A DNA stretch of 57,439 nucleotides from an uncultured Lachnospiraceae bacterium (GTDB lineage: Bacteria > Bacillota > Clostridia > Lachnospirales > Lachnospiraceae). A model generated the notes under the pieces. That model did not search any database. It was not told the DNA's origin and was given only the letters and a program-made list of their open reading frames with translations. The stretch is taken from positions 1 through 57,439 of the forward strand of contig CAMUAR010000018.1 in the NCBI GenBank assembly GCA_947086895.1, given 5' to 3'. The first letter of the stretch is position 1. Each line of letters starts with the position of its first letter. Below are positions 43,889-53,986 of the stretch, piece by piece. Both the position numbers and the translations under genes were made by a program.

Positions 43889-44872
43889 TTATTCTCCGGT
43901 AATGCCGGAACGGTCGATCCCTTCTACAAAATACTTCTGTAAGCAGAAATAAATCAACAGCAAGGGCGCTATCGTAAGTACAGTCGCGGCCATTTTAATA
44001 GCCTCATTCGCAACATTTCCATCGCTGTATGCAAACCACCCGGAAGCCTGTTTCATATGTTCCAGATAGACCGCATCAAAATTTTGCAATTCCAGCAGCA
44101 TTGTGCTGACATTTGTCTTTACCTTTCCTCCTGTTAAATAAAGAGCGGTAAAATAAGTATCGTTCCAATACCAGACAAACGAGAAAATAAAACTGATGAT
44201 AAATGCCGGTATCGCTAATGGTATGGCAATTCCAAAAAAGATTCGCTTTTCCGACGCGCCGTCCACCCTGGCAGCCTCATCCAAAGAAAGCGGAGTCTGT
44301 TTAAAAAACTGCATAAAAATCAAGATAAAAATTGCGCTTTTTGTTCCCTGTCCAAGCATTGCCGGATAAACCAGCGTTTTCAGCGTCCCAATCATGCCAT
44401 AATCAGAAAACATCATATAATTTGGAACCAGCAAAATGTAAGGCGGAACAATAAATGTAACCAGAACCAACGCCATCAAAAGTTTTTTCAGCGGAAAATC
44501 GTACCTTGCAAGACCATATCCAGTCAGCGCACAGACAGCAGTCTGCGCCAGCGCCGGAAGCAGCGCTCCCAAAACGGTCGGCCAGAATGTCTTGTCAACA
44601 TTCATCGCCTCCAAAGCTTCCTTGTAATTGTCCAAAGTAAACTGTGTCGGTATCCACTTTACCGATGCATCCAGCAAATCGGTCAATGTCATAAAACTGG
44701 TGATAAACATATCAAGAATCGGATACAAATACACAAACCCCAGCGAAATCAGCAAAAGATAAATAAAACTCTGGTAGAGCCATCCTCTATGGTTCGGTCT
44801 GCCCCACAGCCTGCTTTTTCCTCTTACATAGACAGCAGACCAATTTGTATCAGCTTTTTTTCTTTTTCGCAT
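43889..44872 (-). CDS. Carbohydrate ABC transporter permease (MalG type)
   Basis: A 327-aa membrane protein with six helices and a long basic N-terminal tail (RKRKKADTNW...KSRLWGRPNHRG). The EAA loop is SLDEAARVDGASEKRIFFGIAIPLAIPA. It overlaps the end of the MalF-type gene at 44850 by 23 nt and has AAGGAGG 7 nt before its ATG, so these two probably form one heterodimer. Confidence 0.93.
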   Translation of the reverse strand: MRKRKKADTNWSAVYVRGKSRLWGRPNHRGWLYQSFIYLLLISLGFVYLYPILDMFITSFMTLTDLLDASVKWIPTQFTLDNYKEALEAMNVDKTFWPTVLGALLPALAQTAVCALTGYGLARYDFPLKKLLMALVLVTFIVPPYILLVPNYMMFSDYGMIGTLKTLVYPAMLGQGTKSAIFILIFMQFFKQTPLSLDEAARVDGASEKRIFFGIAIPLAIPAFIISFIFSFVWYWNDTYFTALYLTGGKVKTNVSTMLLELQNFDAVYLEHMKQASGWFAYSDGNVANEAIKMAATVLTIAPLLLIYFCLQKYFVEGIDRSGITGE

Positions 44873-45788
44873 TCTGATACCTCCTTATCTCGCTTTTGGT
44901 CATATAAGAATGTTTTACTTTTGTTTTTCTTTCATGCCCAAACAGCAGATAGCACAACCCGATTGCTGCGAGAATGCACAAAGAATAGATCCATGACATG
45001 GCGGCAGATATACCAAACCCTTTATTTACATTTAACATATAATCGCGTATCAAAATAATCACATCATTGATCTCCGAAGTTGCCAAAAATACGGTGACAT
45101 AAATACAGCCGATCAATATCATTCCGCGCATGGAAGGCAGCACAATCTTCCAGAACGAAACCCAGGACGAAGCGCCGTCCATATAGGCTGCTTCATACAA
45201 CGAGGCGTCAATTTTTTGCAGCCCGGCAAAGAAAATCAGCGTCGGCACTCCCGAATACCAAAGAATCAGCAAAAGCTCGCTAAACAAGGTCTGAACAGGC
45301 TGCTGCAAATAGGACGGCAAAAAGCCGCTGATCGCATCGTACACGCCGTACTGCTCAATTAAGGGGATTGTTGTAGAACCGGTATTTAACAGCATATTTA
45401 AAACCGGACCGCTCACCACAATAATTGGAAGAAAAAACAATGTTCGAAACAATCCTTTGCACTTTACCTTCTGATTTAAAAGAATTGCAATCACCAGGGA
45501 AAATACAATAATCAGAGGAAGTTCCAAGATAAGCTCCACCAAAAAATTGCTTAAACGTTCTACAAAAGCGGCGTCCTTCGTAAAGATATCTGCAAAATTT
45601 CCGCTTCCAACGTAGTTCATCTTACGTCCCTGCGCCGTGATTACCACTTTGTTTAAACTAAAAACAACGGACTGGATCAGAGGATAGGCAAAGAAAATCA
45701 CAAAGCCAATGGTCCATGGCAGCATAAAAATCCATCCCACCAAACTATGTCTGGCTGACAATTTCAGAATTTTTTTTCGTTTTTTCAC
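44850..45788 (-). CDS. Carbohydrate ABC transporter permease (MalF type)
   Basis: A 312-aa permease with about six helices and an EAA loop SLYEAAYMDGASSWVSFWKIVLPSMRG. It starts at GTG (45786-45788) with AGGAGG 6 nt upstream, 10 bp after the DUF5696-like gene. It probably pairs with the MalG-type gene it overlaps. Confidence 0.92.
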   Translation of the reverse strand: MKKRKKILKLSARHSLVGWIFMLPWTIGFVIFFAYPLIQSVVFSLNKVVITAQGRKMNYVGSGNFADIFTKDAAFVERLSNFLVELILELPLIIVFSLVIAILLNQKVKCKGLFRTLFFLPIIVVSGPVLNMLLNTGSTTIPLIEQYGVYDAISGFLPSYLQQPVQTLFSELLLILWYSGVPTLIFFAGLQKIDASLYEAAYMDGASSWVSFWKIVLPSMRGMILIGCIYVTVFLATSEINDVIILIRDYMLNVNKGFGISAAMSWIYSLCILAAIGLCYLLFGHERKTKVKHSYMTKSEIRRYQNAKKKKS

Positions 45789-45798
45789 CCTGCACCTC

Positions 45799-48006
45799 CT
45801 ACTTTACCAGAAGATAGGACAGCGGCCGAACCACAATATCCTCGTATAAAAATTCATTTTCTGAGTAATTGATATAGATTGTGACTCCATTTTTATATAT
45901 TGTCATAACAACATTTTCTCTCAGCGTTCTGTGTTCTTGAATACCGGTTCCTTCCAGCTGTTCAAATACCTCCGACAGCTCTTTTTCATAAGCGAGTATT
46001 TTATCTTTCAAAACAGAATACTCGGAAGTATAAATATAAGATGAGTTTGTATTTCTAAGTTTTACCGGCGATTGATTTGTCACCAGAAAACTCGGATAAG
46101 CCCCATACTCCAACAGTTTTAAAAAGAAAACTTTCTCGTTGGACTGAAAATTGATATAAGGCGCCCAATAAGGAATATAGCCTCGAAGCACAGTCTGGAG
46201 AAACGGCACTTCTTTTGCAATATAATTATAGCCGGAAGTCGCCATAGGAATATCGTAATACTGCTTTGTCAAATCCCAGAGATAAGCGTTTGGATTTGTC
46301 ATTCCAATCTTCTCAAACTCTGCAGTTTCAAGAATTTTATGATACTGCACAGCGCAGTCTCTTCTGGAATAGATCGTTCCTTTAAAATAATAAGAGTACA
46401 ACTCTTCTGGCAATCCAGAAAAACCAACCGCGCGAATGCTTGTATCTTTATATTGCTTATTTAACTTCTTTAAAATTTCCAAAGACCTTGCAGGAGTTTG
46501 ATAGTACATACTTCGAAACAGTTTTTGAAACGTTGGTTTTTCCACAATTACCTGGTTGATGCCTTTTACAACTTCCCTTGTTGTATCATACAGTTTAGAA
46601 CCATTCGCCAGCAAAAGCTCCTGCTGCAAAGTAAGAAAAATTCCCTTTTCCTGCAATTTTTCCGCGAAATCCAAAAGTTTTTTTTCGCTTCCCAGCGTTC
46701 TTTCTATTCCAACTTTTGTACTTCCGTAATTTCCCGTCGCTCCGCCTTTTTGATATCCTGTATAGACCGGCAACAGATCCGTAATCCCCTCTTTTGTCAG
46801 ATCTTCAAGAATATTTTCCATTTCCTCTATGGTGGTCATCGGAACAACAGACTGAAACAAAAGCCATTTTTCGGAATCTGCCCCAAAGAAATCCAATTTT
46901 ATACAAAAAGAATCTTCCTGTTTTGTCAACACGCCATTCTGAACCAGGTAATTTTGATATGCGTTCGCCAACCCTGTATAGCTGGCGTCCTCCCCCGCAG
47001 CAAACAGATATTTTATCCCAAGATTCCGAAAATCTCCCTCGCTTTCATAGGCGGGTACGCCCGCTGCTCTTGCGGTCTGTTTTGTGTAGATATCCCGGAT
47101 TCGGAATTTTGCAGTCACCCAGTTGTAAGGCGTTGTGACCCCGTTTGGATACGCCACCAAATCCGCGTGATACTCTCCGTCGGTCACAATTCCCAAAAAA
47201 CCGCTTTTCTCTTCCTCATATACCATACCAAACACCGGCATTCGGATTTCTTTTGGCTCTGTCACTACGGGCTTATTATAATAATTCTGCGCGGCTGCTT
47301 CGACTCCTGCATTTTTGCCGTAAATCATTTTGGAATAAGCATTTTTAAATTTCTTCTGATGATCTTTTAAGTCGATAATTGCGCCGGAACCTTCAGGAAT
47401 CACCATATAACCTTCTTTTTCGCCGGGCAGAGTAGCTCCCATCATAGGGTACAGCCATACTGCTCCCAGAAAGTAAGTGTCCCCCTCCTGCATGGATTCC
47501 CTCGGCACATAGACCGTTACGCCATCCTCTGCAAGTCTTACCTGAAGCTGCATACAAAATCCATAGGATTCAAATTTTAAATCCGCGTCAAAACCGTCCG
47601 AAAAATACTGGACTGTCTTTGTAACTTCTTCACCGGCAACGGAAACCGTGGTAGATGCGGAAGAATTTCCCGAATAAAATTCCAGCGAAATCCCCGAAGA
47701 ACAAAATCCGTTCCAAAGCTTATTTCCCTCGGTGTAATCTTTTACCGAAGAATATTTCTGCCCGGAATTTTTATCTGTTATTGTAATTCCCATGGTCTGT
47801 TCATCCAAAGTCAACAAAAACCTGCTGTTTTCCATCGCACATTTCTCATTTTTCTGAACGGTATGCATTGTTTTGCTTTCTTCTGCCGCCTGAAATATAC
47901 TGTTATCTTCTCTGCCGCCTCTTCGGAGGATCAGCACAGTTAAAATTACTGCCGCGCAGCACAAGATCGCCAGTATTATAATTCTTTTTTTCTTTCGATC
48001 AGCCAC
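45799..48006 (-). CDS. DUF5696-like membrane-anchored protein, glycosidase-type fold
   Basis: A 735-aa protein with one N-terminal membrane anchor (about residues 8-27) and a large extracytoplasmic part. Residues 60-300 look like a beta-sandwich (TMGITITDKNSGQKYSS, GISLEFYSG, PEGSGAIIDLKDHQKK). Residues 340-640 look like a TIM barrel (LLPVYTGYQKGGATGNYG, FLTLQQELLLANGSKLYD, YWAPYINFQSNEK). This matches proteins annotated DUF5696 next to sugar transporters in Firmicutes. An enzyme activity is possible, but I cannot name catalytic residues. It starts at GTG overlapping the previous stop by 8 nt with AAGGAGGG upstream. Confidence 0.7.
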   Translation of the reverse strand: MADRKKKRIIILAILCCAAVILTVLILRRGGREDNSIFQAAEESKTMHTVQKNEKCAMENSRFLLTLDEQTMGITITDKNSGQKYSSVKDYTEGNKLWNGFCSSGISLEFYSGNSSASTTVSVAGEEVTKTVQYFSDGFDADLKFESYGFCMQLQVRLAEDGVTVYVPRESMQEGDTYFLGAVWLYPMMGATLPGEKEGYMVIPEGSGAIIDLKDHQKKFKNAYSKMIYGKNAGVEAAAQNYYNKPVVTEPKEIRMPVFGMVYEEEKSGFLGIVTDGEYHADLVAYPNGVTTPYNWVTAKFRIRDIYTKQTARAAGVPAYESEGDFRNLGIKYLFAAGEDASYTGLANAYQNYLVQNGVLTKQEDSFCIKLDFFGADSEKWLLFQSVVPMTTIEEMENILEDLTKEGITDLLPVYTGYQKGGATGNYGSTKVGIERTLGSEKKLLDFAEKLQEKGIFLTLQQELLLANGSKLYDTTREVVKGINQVIVEKPTFQKLFRSMYYQTPARSLEILKKLNKQYKDTSIRAVGFSGLPEELYSYYFKGTIYSRRDCAVQYHKILETAEFEKIGMTNPNAYLWDLTKQYYDIPMATSGYNYIAKEVPFLQTVLRGYIPYWAPYINFQSNEKVFFLKLLEYGAYPSFLVTNQSPVKLRNTNSSYIYTSEYSVLKDKILAYEKELSEVFEQLEGTGIQEHRTLRENVVMTIYKNGVTIYINYSENEFLYEDIVVRPLSYLLVK

Positions 48007-50035
48007 GATAGTATCCCTCCTTATAGATTGCCACCAAAAAATCCGACACTTGTTTTACCAGCGCAAATACAATAATTCCTGCAACTACAACCACCAGCAT
48101 TGTAAACGCGGTAAGCGCAATACTGATCAATGTTTCCTTGTAGGTATAGCACTGGATCTCCCGTATCATAACCACAACCAGCACGGCGGTTCCCGCTGTC
48201 ATAATAAAATTTAACATGGAAATCAGAAACGCTTCATTGTTCGTCAATACATGACTCAATAAAAACACTGCCGGTTTTAAAAAAATATAAGGCATAAAAC
48301 AGTAGGCAAGACAGCAGTAACTCTGCTGAAACGTCGCCTCTCCATTGCGGATGGCGCACACCATATTGTTGCATACTGCAAATAGAAGCAGCACGCCAAG
48401 CACTGTGACAAAATCCTGTCCCAATTCATAGTATCCGTCTGCAACCTGCTTAAATAAAAATCCGCAATAGTATTTATTCACAATAAAAATCAAGAAAATT
48501 AAGAGATAAATCAATGTTGCAGCAAGGACAGATACCTTTTTTTCGTGCTTGATTCCATAAAAAGCGTCCGCTGGATTTTTCAGCACATATTTTAGATATC
48601 GAAATTCTTTTACCCGCTTTTTGTTTCCAAACACCTTAAAAGATTTTTTTAACTGCCGGATTCCCAAAATCCGATCCCCATAATTCTTCCATATCTTTTT
48701 TAAAAGAACAAAAGCGAGAATCATCCAAAACAGTTTTATCATATTGGCGCGCAGCCATTGGTTGCGCACCTGCCAGAACGAATCGGAATACGTTGATTTT
48801 GCTCCTCCATTTCTGGCCGCCTCCATCGCCCCGCTGTAGTCTTCCAGTTTATACAGCGATTCTGCAATTCCCTTGTAAGCAAAATCAAATAAACTGTTTT
48901 TACTTAAAACTTCCTCCCAGGGCTTCTGACTTTCCAAATATAATCCATCCTGATACAAGTTTAATGCTTTATGTACCATACCTGCATATTCTGTTGTCTC
49001 AAATACTGTGATATCTCCCCGGTTCTGGTCCAGCACATACAAATTTCCTTTGCTGTCCACATCAATTGCCACCGCATTTACAAAAAGCCCGATTCTTTTG
49101 CTTCCGTCGTCCTTTCCTGAAAAGTAGAACAACAGACGCCCTTCTCTTGTATACTCAAAAATATATCCGCTCTTTGATATCACAAAAATATTATCAATAT
49201 TTCCCGCTGCCACATCCGCTGCCAGGCTGTCCGTATAGATACTATCAAGCATATTTCTGCCCGCCATATTGTACTTTTTCAAGCCCTGCCGCACATTTTC
49301 TCCCTGCGTTACCGTGTAAATCAACCCCGTTTTATCAATATCCAGGTTTACTGCCGACGCAGGTACATTCTTCTGCATACTCGCCATCTGTTCTTCCGTA
49401 AAAATCAACCGTTTTATCCGATCTCCCAGCGAAATAGAAGTGTCATTTGCGCCAAAATACCCATAAAAATCCCCGTAATCCGAGATTGTCATAATCCCGT
49501 TTCCATTTCCCTCGGACAGTGCATAAACGGTTCCCGCCTCATTGACAACAACCTTTGTCGGCGCGTACTTTGCTGTTTTTCCAAACAGCGGGCTTGACGG
49601 AGTTTCAAAACTTTTTTTGAACGCCCCCTCCTTTGTGTATACGATAATTGCTTTTGCCCCTTTATCAGCGACATAAACCTCTTCTTTTTCTGTTACAAAT
49701 ACGCCGGTTGGACTTTTTAAACCCTCGGTAAGCTCCCCGATATAATTTCCCTGACTGTCGCAGATCAGTACCCTTTTATTTCCGGTATCCGCGATATAAA
49801 TTATATCTTTGTCTGTAATAAACAAATCGGACGGCTTGTTTAAACCCTGATCATCGATCTTATCCCAGAGTGCTTTCGGCAGATAACCGTCAACCGTGCG
49901 CACCAAGTTTCCATCCTTATCAAAAGTCAAGGTGGTGTAAGATTCCTCTCCTGCCCGCGCTGTCACTGGCTGTAAAACCGCTTGAATCAACAAGACAAAT
50001 GCGAACAGCGCCACTTTTTTCTTTATCCGCTTCAT
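47999..50035 (-). CDS. NHL-propeller / TPR / Yip1 membrane protein
   Basis: A 678-aa protein of unusual composition. A signal peptide (about 1-28) is followed by an extracellular NHL-type beta-propeller (about 35-345) with repeated units such as KPSDLFITDKDIIYIADTGN and SPTGVFVTEKEEVYVADKG. A TPR-like helical segment (about 350-420; ALNLYQDGLYLESQKPWEEVL, YKGIAESLYKLEDYSGAMEAA), one helix, a basic cytoplasmic stretch (KKSFKVFGNKKRVKEFRYLK) and a C-terminal Yip1-type domain of five or six helices (about 490-665) follow. It may tie a substrate-sensing propeller to the transporter (inference). AAGGGG precedes the ATG; it lies 23 bp after the permease at 50059. Confidence 0.8.
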   Translation of the reverse strand: MKRIKKKVALFAFVLLIQAVLQPVTARAGEESYTTLTFDKDGNLVRTVDGYLPKALWDKIDDQGLNKPSDLFITDKDIIYIADTGNKRVLICDSQGNYIGELTEGLKSPTGVFVTEKEEVYVADKGAKAIIVYTKEGAFKKSFETPSSPLFGKTAKYAPTKVVVNEAGTVYALSEGNGNGIMTISDYGDFYGYFGANDTSISLGDRIKRLIFTEEQMASMQKNVPASAVNLDIDKTGLIYTVTQGENVRQGLKKYNMAGRNMLDSIYTDSLAADVAAGNIDNIFVISKSGYIFEYTREGRLLFYFSGKDDGSKRIGLFVNAVAIDVDSKGNLYVLDQNRGDITVFETTEYAGMVHKALNLYQDGLYLESQKPWEEVLSKNSLFDFAYKGIAESLYKLEDYSGAMEAARNGGAKSTYSDSFWQVRNQWLRANMIKLFWMILAFVLLKKIWKNYGDRILGIRQLKKSFKVFGNKKRVKEFRYLKYVLKNPADAFYGIKHEKKVSVLAATLIYLLIFLIFIVNKYYCGFLFKQVADGYYELGQDFVTVLGVLLLFAVCNNMVCAIRNGEATFQQSYCCLAYCFMPYIFLKPAVFLLSHVLTNNEAFLISMLNFIMTAGTAVLVVVMIREIQCYTYKETLISIALTAFTMLVVVVAGIIVFALVKQVSDFLVAIYKEGYYRG

Positions 50036-50058
50036 GCTCGTTCCCCTTTTCCATTATT

Positions 50059-50946
50059 TCAATCTTCCCGAAATACTTTTCCTGCTGTTTTGGAAATTGC
50101 GTAGATAAAGACTAACAGCACCAGTGAAACTGTAGATGCATACCCCATTTCATAGCGCAGAAACCCATAATCCTCAATATGGTTTACAATCAGCTGGCCC
50201 GCGTAGCCGGGCGTCGGGTTGGAACCGCTCAACTGCACGCCTATGGCTCCTACGGAAAAGGTATTTACCACCGCCATCACAGCGGCAAACATCATCTGCG
50301 GTTTCATCTGCGGAATTGTAATATAGAAAATTTCCTGGAACCGGTTTCTCATTCCATCGATCATCGCCGCTTCGTAATATTCTGGATTGATGTTAAGAAT
50401 TCCTGCAAGAATCGCCAAGAATCCCACTCCCATACTGCTCCAGAGCGATACTACAATCATAATCGGAAGCAAAAACTCGGCGGATGTTGTAAACAACAGC
50501 GGTTCTGATATAATCCCTAATTTTGTTAAAAAGTAATTTGCATAACCATTCGGATCGCTCGCGAAAATAATTTTCCACACAACGCTCATAGCAATACCGG
50601 AAGTAAGCGAAGGCGAATAAATCAAAAGCGCCAAGATCGTCCGCGGGACTTTGCTGATCTGGGCTAACATCCATGCTAACAAAAACGATAAAATATAGCC
50701 CACAGGCCCGACAATAAAAGCAAAAATACAAGTGTTTGGCAGGACATACTGCATAAAAATATCATCCTGCGTCAACAGATTGATGTAATTCAAGAAATCC
50801 ACAAACTTTGGAAATTGAACAGCATCAAAATTCGTAAAGCTTAACACGATCGCTGCGATTACAGGAATGACGATAAATACGATAAAAAGCACTGCGTAAG
50901 GCAGCAAAAACCAGACAGCCGCGTTTATTTTTATTTTTCTTTTCAT
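50059..50946 (-). CDS. Carbohydrate ABC transporter permease (MalF type)
   Basis: A 295-aa permease with six helices; the EAA loop is [28 protein letters not shown]. Its ATG (50946) overlaps the stop of the giant solute-binding gene as ATGA, with GAGGA 9 nt upstream, so the two are translationally coupled. It has no adjacent MalG-type partner; the best candidate is the gene at 41362, about 8 kb downstream in the operon. Confidence 0.92.
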   Translation of the reverse strand: MKRKIKINAAVWFLLPYAVLFIVFIVIPVIAAIVLSFTNFDAVQFPKFVDFLNYINLLTQDDIFMQYVLPNTCIFAFIVGPVGYILSFLLAWMLAQISKVPRTILALLIYSPSLTSGIAMSVVWKIIFASDPNGYANYFLTKLGIISEPLLFTTSAEFLLPIMIVVSLWSSMGVGFLAILAGILNINPEYYEAAMIDGMRNRFQEIFYITIPQMKPQMMFAAVMAVVNTFSVGAIGVQLSGSNPTPGYAGQLIVNHIEDYGFLRYEMGYASTVSLVLLVFIYAISKTAGKVFRED

Positions 50947-53834
50947 TCTAACCATTCCTCTATCAGCCTTATATCAGGTATCACAAGTTTCTTTTTGGTA
51001 TTTCCCTTGCTGTCAATGTATCCGAATTCCTCCAGCTTTCTGTGAAACTCCGCATTGATGCGTTTCTGAGCGTTATCAATCGCCGTTCGAAGATTGATGT
51101 CCTTCGTCACCACATCGATTACAATATTGCCCAATTCCCGCTCGATCATATAGCTTGCCGGCACTCTTGCAATCTCGTTTGTCCAGCCGATCTGTTCCAA
51201 AATTACGCTTTTATGCTTTGCGTTCCACGGCGCAGCGGCGATCGCGTTTAAATTGGCTGAATTCCACATATATTCATTTCCAAGCGTTGATTGAAGGGTG
51301 ATGGAAAAGTCCGTCTGCACCGGATCGGACATCCACCAATCTAAGAAAGCCCACGCCTGTTCTTGGTATTTGGAAGATTGAAAAATAATATTGCTCTCCG
51401 CAGCTCCTGAAGTTGACCGGTCAACTGTTCCATCTTTTCGGACAATTCCAGGATAAAGCGCGATCTCCCAACAGCCGTTTAATTCTGGAGCCGCATTTGT
51501 CAGCAAATTGTAAGTCGCATAGTTGGACACGCCGATCGGAGTTCTTCCATCCCGAAAAGATTGGTAGAAATTCAGGATCTCATAATCCATATTATAGACG
51601 GTAAAATTGTCCGTCATAATTTTCATTCCTCCGATCACTTCCTCCGTATCCAGCTGCACCTGGAAATTTCCCTGAAAAATATCGCCGCCGTTTTGCAGTA
51701 CAAACGGCGCTGTAGCTGCAAACGTTGTTTTTGGAATATTTGCCGCATGAATGTTAAATCCAAGCCCAAGTCTGGTTAATTCCGGCAAAAGTACCCTCAC
51801 TTCATCCATATTGTCTGGAACTTTTAAATTTAACTTTTCAAAGATATCCGAGCGGTAGAACAGCACATAGAAATTAAATGTTTCCGGCAGTGCGTAGATC
51901 CCGTCGCCGCAGGCTCCTGGAATCAGCATCCCCGGCGCAAACCGCTTTCCCACTTCCTTAAAGTTGTCAAACTGCCGCAAATTAACAAGAACGTTGCGCA
52001 GTGCCAAATCATACACAAAAGCAGAACCAATACCGATCGCCGCATCCGGCGCCTTTCCTGAAGCGTTCGCCAAAATCAATTTTTGCTGATCGGGAACAAT
52101 TGATAAATTTACTTTAATACCTGTCTTTTTTGTAAAATCAGTATCCACCATGCGCTGAAGGATCTCCAAATACTGTCTTGGTCTGTTTACCCAGACTTCC
52201 AACGTATCCTCCTGCTGGTATTCCGGCACATAATCATCTTTTACAAAAGACGCCGCAATATGTTTTGCATCCAGCCATGTTCTTTCAAAAAAACCTTTTT
52301 GCTCTGGAAGAATCGCATCCTTCTGACAGAGATAGAACTTATCCAGCGACAGATCACCAAAACTTAAGTTTTCCGACACCGTAGATAAATACTGGCGCAC
52401 GGAGCTGTTTCCATAGGCAAAACGATTGATATTCTGCGGAAGTTCATTTGGTTTTTTCGCCAGTTCCCTCAGATTTTTCACAGCAGTATCCAAAAGTTTA
52501 ATCTGACCGTTATTTTCACCGTACTGATCGCTTTTTGCCAAAGCCTGATATACTTGTTCTATGATATCTGCCCAGCTTGTCAAATCATCCTTAATATTCA
52601 ACCCGTATTCTTCCAGTTCAAAATCCCGGTATTTATTGTTGTTGCCGCCGATAATTTTATTGATCGATAACGCCAAGTCATTGATTTTTTTTACAATACT
52701 GTTGATAATTGCCACCGCGTCCCCGTAAGGTTCAAGCGCCACTTCCAAAGTGAGCCGATGTTCCCCTTTCGTGAGATATACCGGAACCTCTACTTGTTTT
52801 CTCTGATATTTTCTGGTGTAAGGAAACGCGATATTTTCATAAGACACCGAAGGGATTTTTCCGTCAATATACAAATTGCGGTAAACAGTAAAGTTATTTT
52901 TTTCACTTTGCATATAATCAAAAGCAAAGTAATAGTAGCCTTCCTCCTGCACCAAAACCAGATAATCAATACTGGTTCCGCCGACGCGATAAGAAGTTTC
53001 TGCCACCACATTCTGAAGTTTTACATAAGGGTTATAGGGGGTAACTGAAGTGTCAAATAAAGCTTCCGTTCGGATATTGGTCAGATTTCTGTAATCCATA
53101 CATTCCGCTTCAATCTCAAGAAAATTGATTCCCTCTGCCGTTATCTTTGGGTCATCCGGCAGTTTCAGACTATTTGCCGCGCTTAAATATATATTTCCAA
53201 TAAGGATACCGCCCTCATTTGCTGAAAGTTCTAATGTATTATCTCCCTGTTTCAAATAGATAAGAAGCGGATCATTCTGTAAAAAAGAAGTATCTCTTAA
53301 ATAGGTAAAACGCCATTCTTTTATTTTTTCAGGCATCGCAATACTTTCATTTTGATACCGGTCATATTGTATCTCACCGCTCTTCCATGTATCGGCAAAA
53401 AATAATCGCTCTGTTCCCTGATACGGGTATTCTCCATTTATTTTCAATGCGATGCTGGTCTGTAAAATATTATCCCCCATACATTGATAATCAAATCCCA
53501 GCGCATACAAACCTGCTTCTTCCACATAAATCTGTAAATTTGCTGATTGGTTTAACGTGGCAGTCCGCTTTGTCTCGCTTAGCTGTTCCAAGTCAAAAAC
53601 AAGCGTATCTCCCTGATAATACTGCCCTTTATAGCGGTCAAGATATTTTTTATAATGATTTTCTACCGCATCGTCCATGGAAAGAAGAATTTCTTCTAAT
53701 ACCTTTATAGAATGGTTTACTTCTACAGAATCTAAGTCCGCCGCTTTACCGTTTCTGCTGCTTACCGCAGCAAAAATCCCTGCGATAAGCACTGCGGCGC
53801 ACAATATAACAACCCCTGCCTTCTTCCTTTTCAT
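50943..53834 (-). CDS. Giant membrane-anchored solute-binding protein with sugar-binding N-terminal domains
   Basis: A 963-aa protein. An N-terminal signal anchor (about 1-28, no lipobox Cys) is followed by two beta-sandwich, carbohydrate-module-like domains (about 65-215 and 225-375; the second starts [14 protein letters not shown]). A helical linker comes next (about 380-540), then a complete family-1-type solute-binding fold (about 545-930; [54 protein letters not shown]). Ordinary binding proteins are about half this size. The ATG at 53834 is chosen over one 12 nt upstream because TGGGGA lies between them. The ATGA overlap with the next permease gene suggests it feeds that permease. Confidence 0.87.
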   Translation of the reverse strand: MKRKKAGVVILCAAVLIAGIFAAVSSRNGKAADLDSVEVNHSIKVLEEILLSMDDAVENHYKKYLDRYKGQYYQGDTLVFDLEQLSETKRTATLNQSANLQIYVEEAGLYALGFDYQCMGDNILQTSIALKINGEYPYQGTERLFFADTWKSGEIQYDRYQNESIAMPEKIKEWRFTYLRDTSFLQNDPLLIYLKQGDNTLELSANEGGILIGNIYLSAANSLKLPDDPKITAEGINFLEIEAECMDYRNLTNIRTEALFDTSVTPYNPYVKLQNVVAETSYRVGGTSIDYLVLVQEEGYYYFAFDYMQSEKNNFTVYRNLYIDGKIPSVSYENIAFPYTRKYQRKQVEVPVYLTKGEHRLTLEVALEPYGDAVAIINSIVKKINDLALSINKIIGGNNNKYRDFELEEYGLNIKDDLTSWADIIEQVYQALAKSDQYGENNGQIKLLDTAVKNLRELAKKPNELPQNINRFAYGNSSVRQYLSTVSENLSFGDLSLDKFYLCQKDAILPEQKGFFERTWLDAKHIAASFVKDDYVPEYQQEDTLEVWVNRPRQYLEILQRMVDTDFTKKTGIKVNLSIVPDQQKLILANASGKAPDAAIGIGSAFVYDLALRNVLVNLRQFDNFKEVGKRFAPGMLIPGACGDGIYALPETFNFYVLFYRSDIFEKLNLKVPDNMDEVRVLLPELTRLGLGFNIHAANIPKTTFAATAPFVLQNGGDIFQGNFQVQLDTEEVIGGMKIMTDNFTVYNMDYEILNFYQSFRDGRTPIGVSNYATYNLLTNAAPELNGCWEIALYPGIVRKDGTVDRSTSGAAESNIIFQSSKYQEQAWAFLDWWMSDPVQTDFSITLQSTLGNEYMWNSANLNAIAAAPWNAKHKSVILEQIGWTNEIARVPASYMIERELGNIVIDVVTKDINLRTAIDNAQKRINAEFHRKLEEFGYIDSKGNTKKKLVIPDIRLIEEWLE

Positions 53835-53839
53835 AAAAA

Positions 53840-53912
53840 TCCCCATTTCTGCACTGCTTTTTTCCTAAAACTGTTTGTTAAGCCGCAGCTTTTGCAACGC
53901 GCAAACACAAAC
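53840..53912 (-). promoter_or_regulatory. Pseudoknot-type leader, copy C (giant solute-binding gene)
   Basis: On the minus strand GTTTGT (53912-53907) pairs with ACAAAC (53878-53873). The 28-nt loop holds GCGTTGC (53900-53894), complementary to GCAGTGC (53857-53851) over 7 bp with two G-U pairs, plus a small AAGC/GCTT hairpin. The partner is followed by AGAAATGGGGA, the ribosome site, matching the GCAGCGCAGAAAAGAGG tail of copies A and B. Stem 1 is shorter than in the other copies, so this is the weakest member. A further ACAGC/GCTGT hairpin (53944-53957) follows the GH2 stop. Confidence 0.45.
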
Positions 53913-53986
53913 CCGTGTGTGAAATCCAGAACTTCTTTGCAAAACAGCCTTTGCTGTAAGCCATTTTAAGGTCTTTTCACCCTGCA

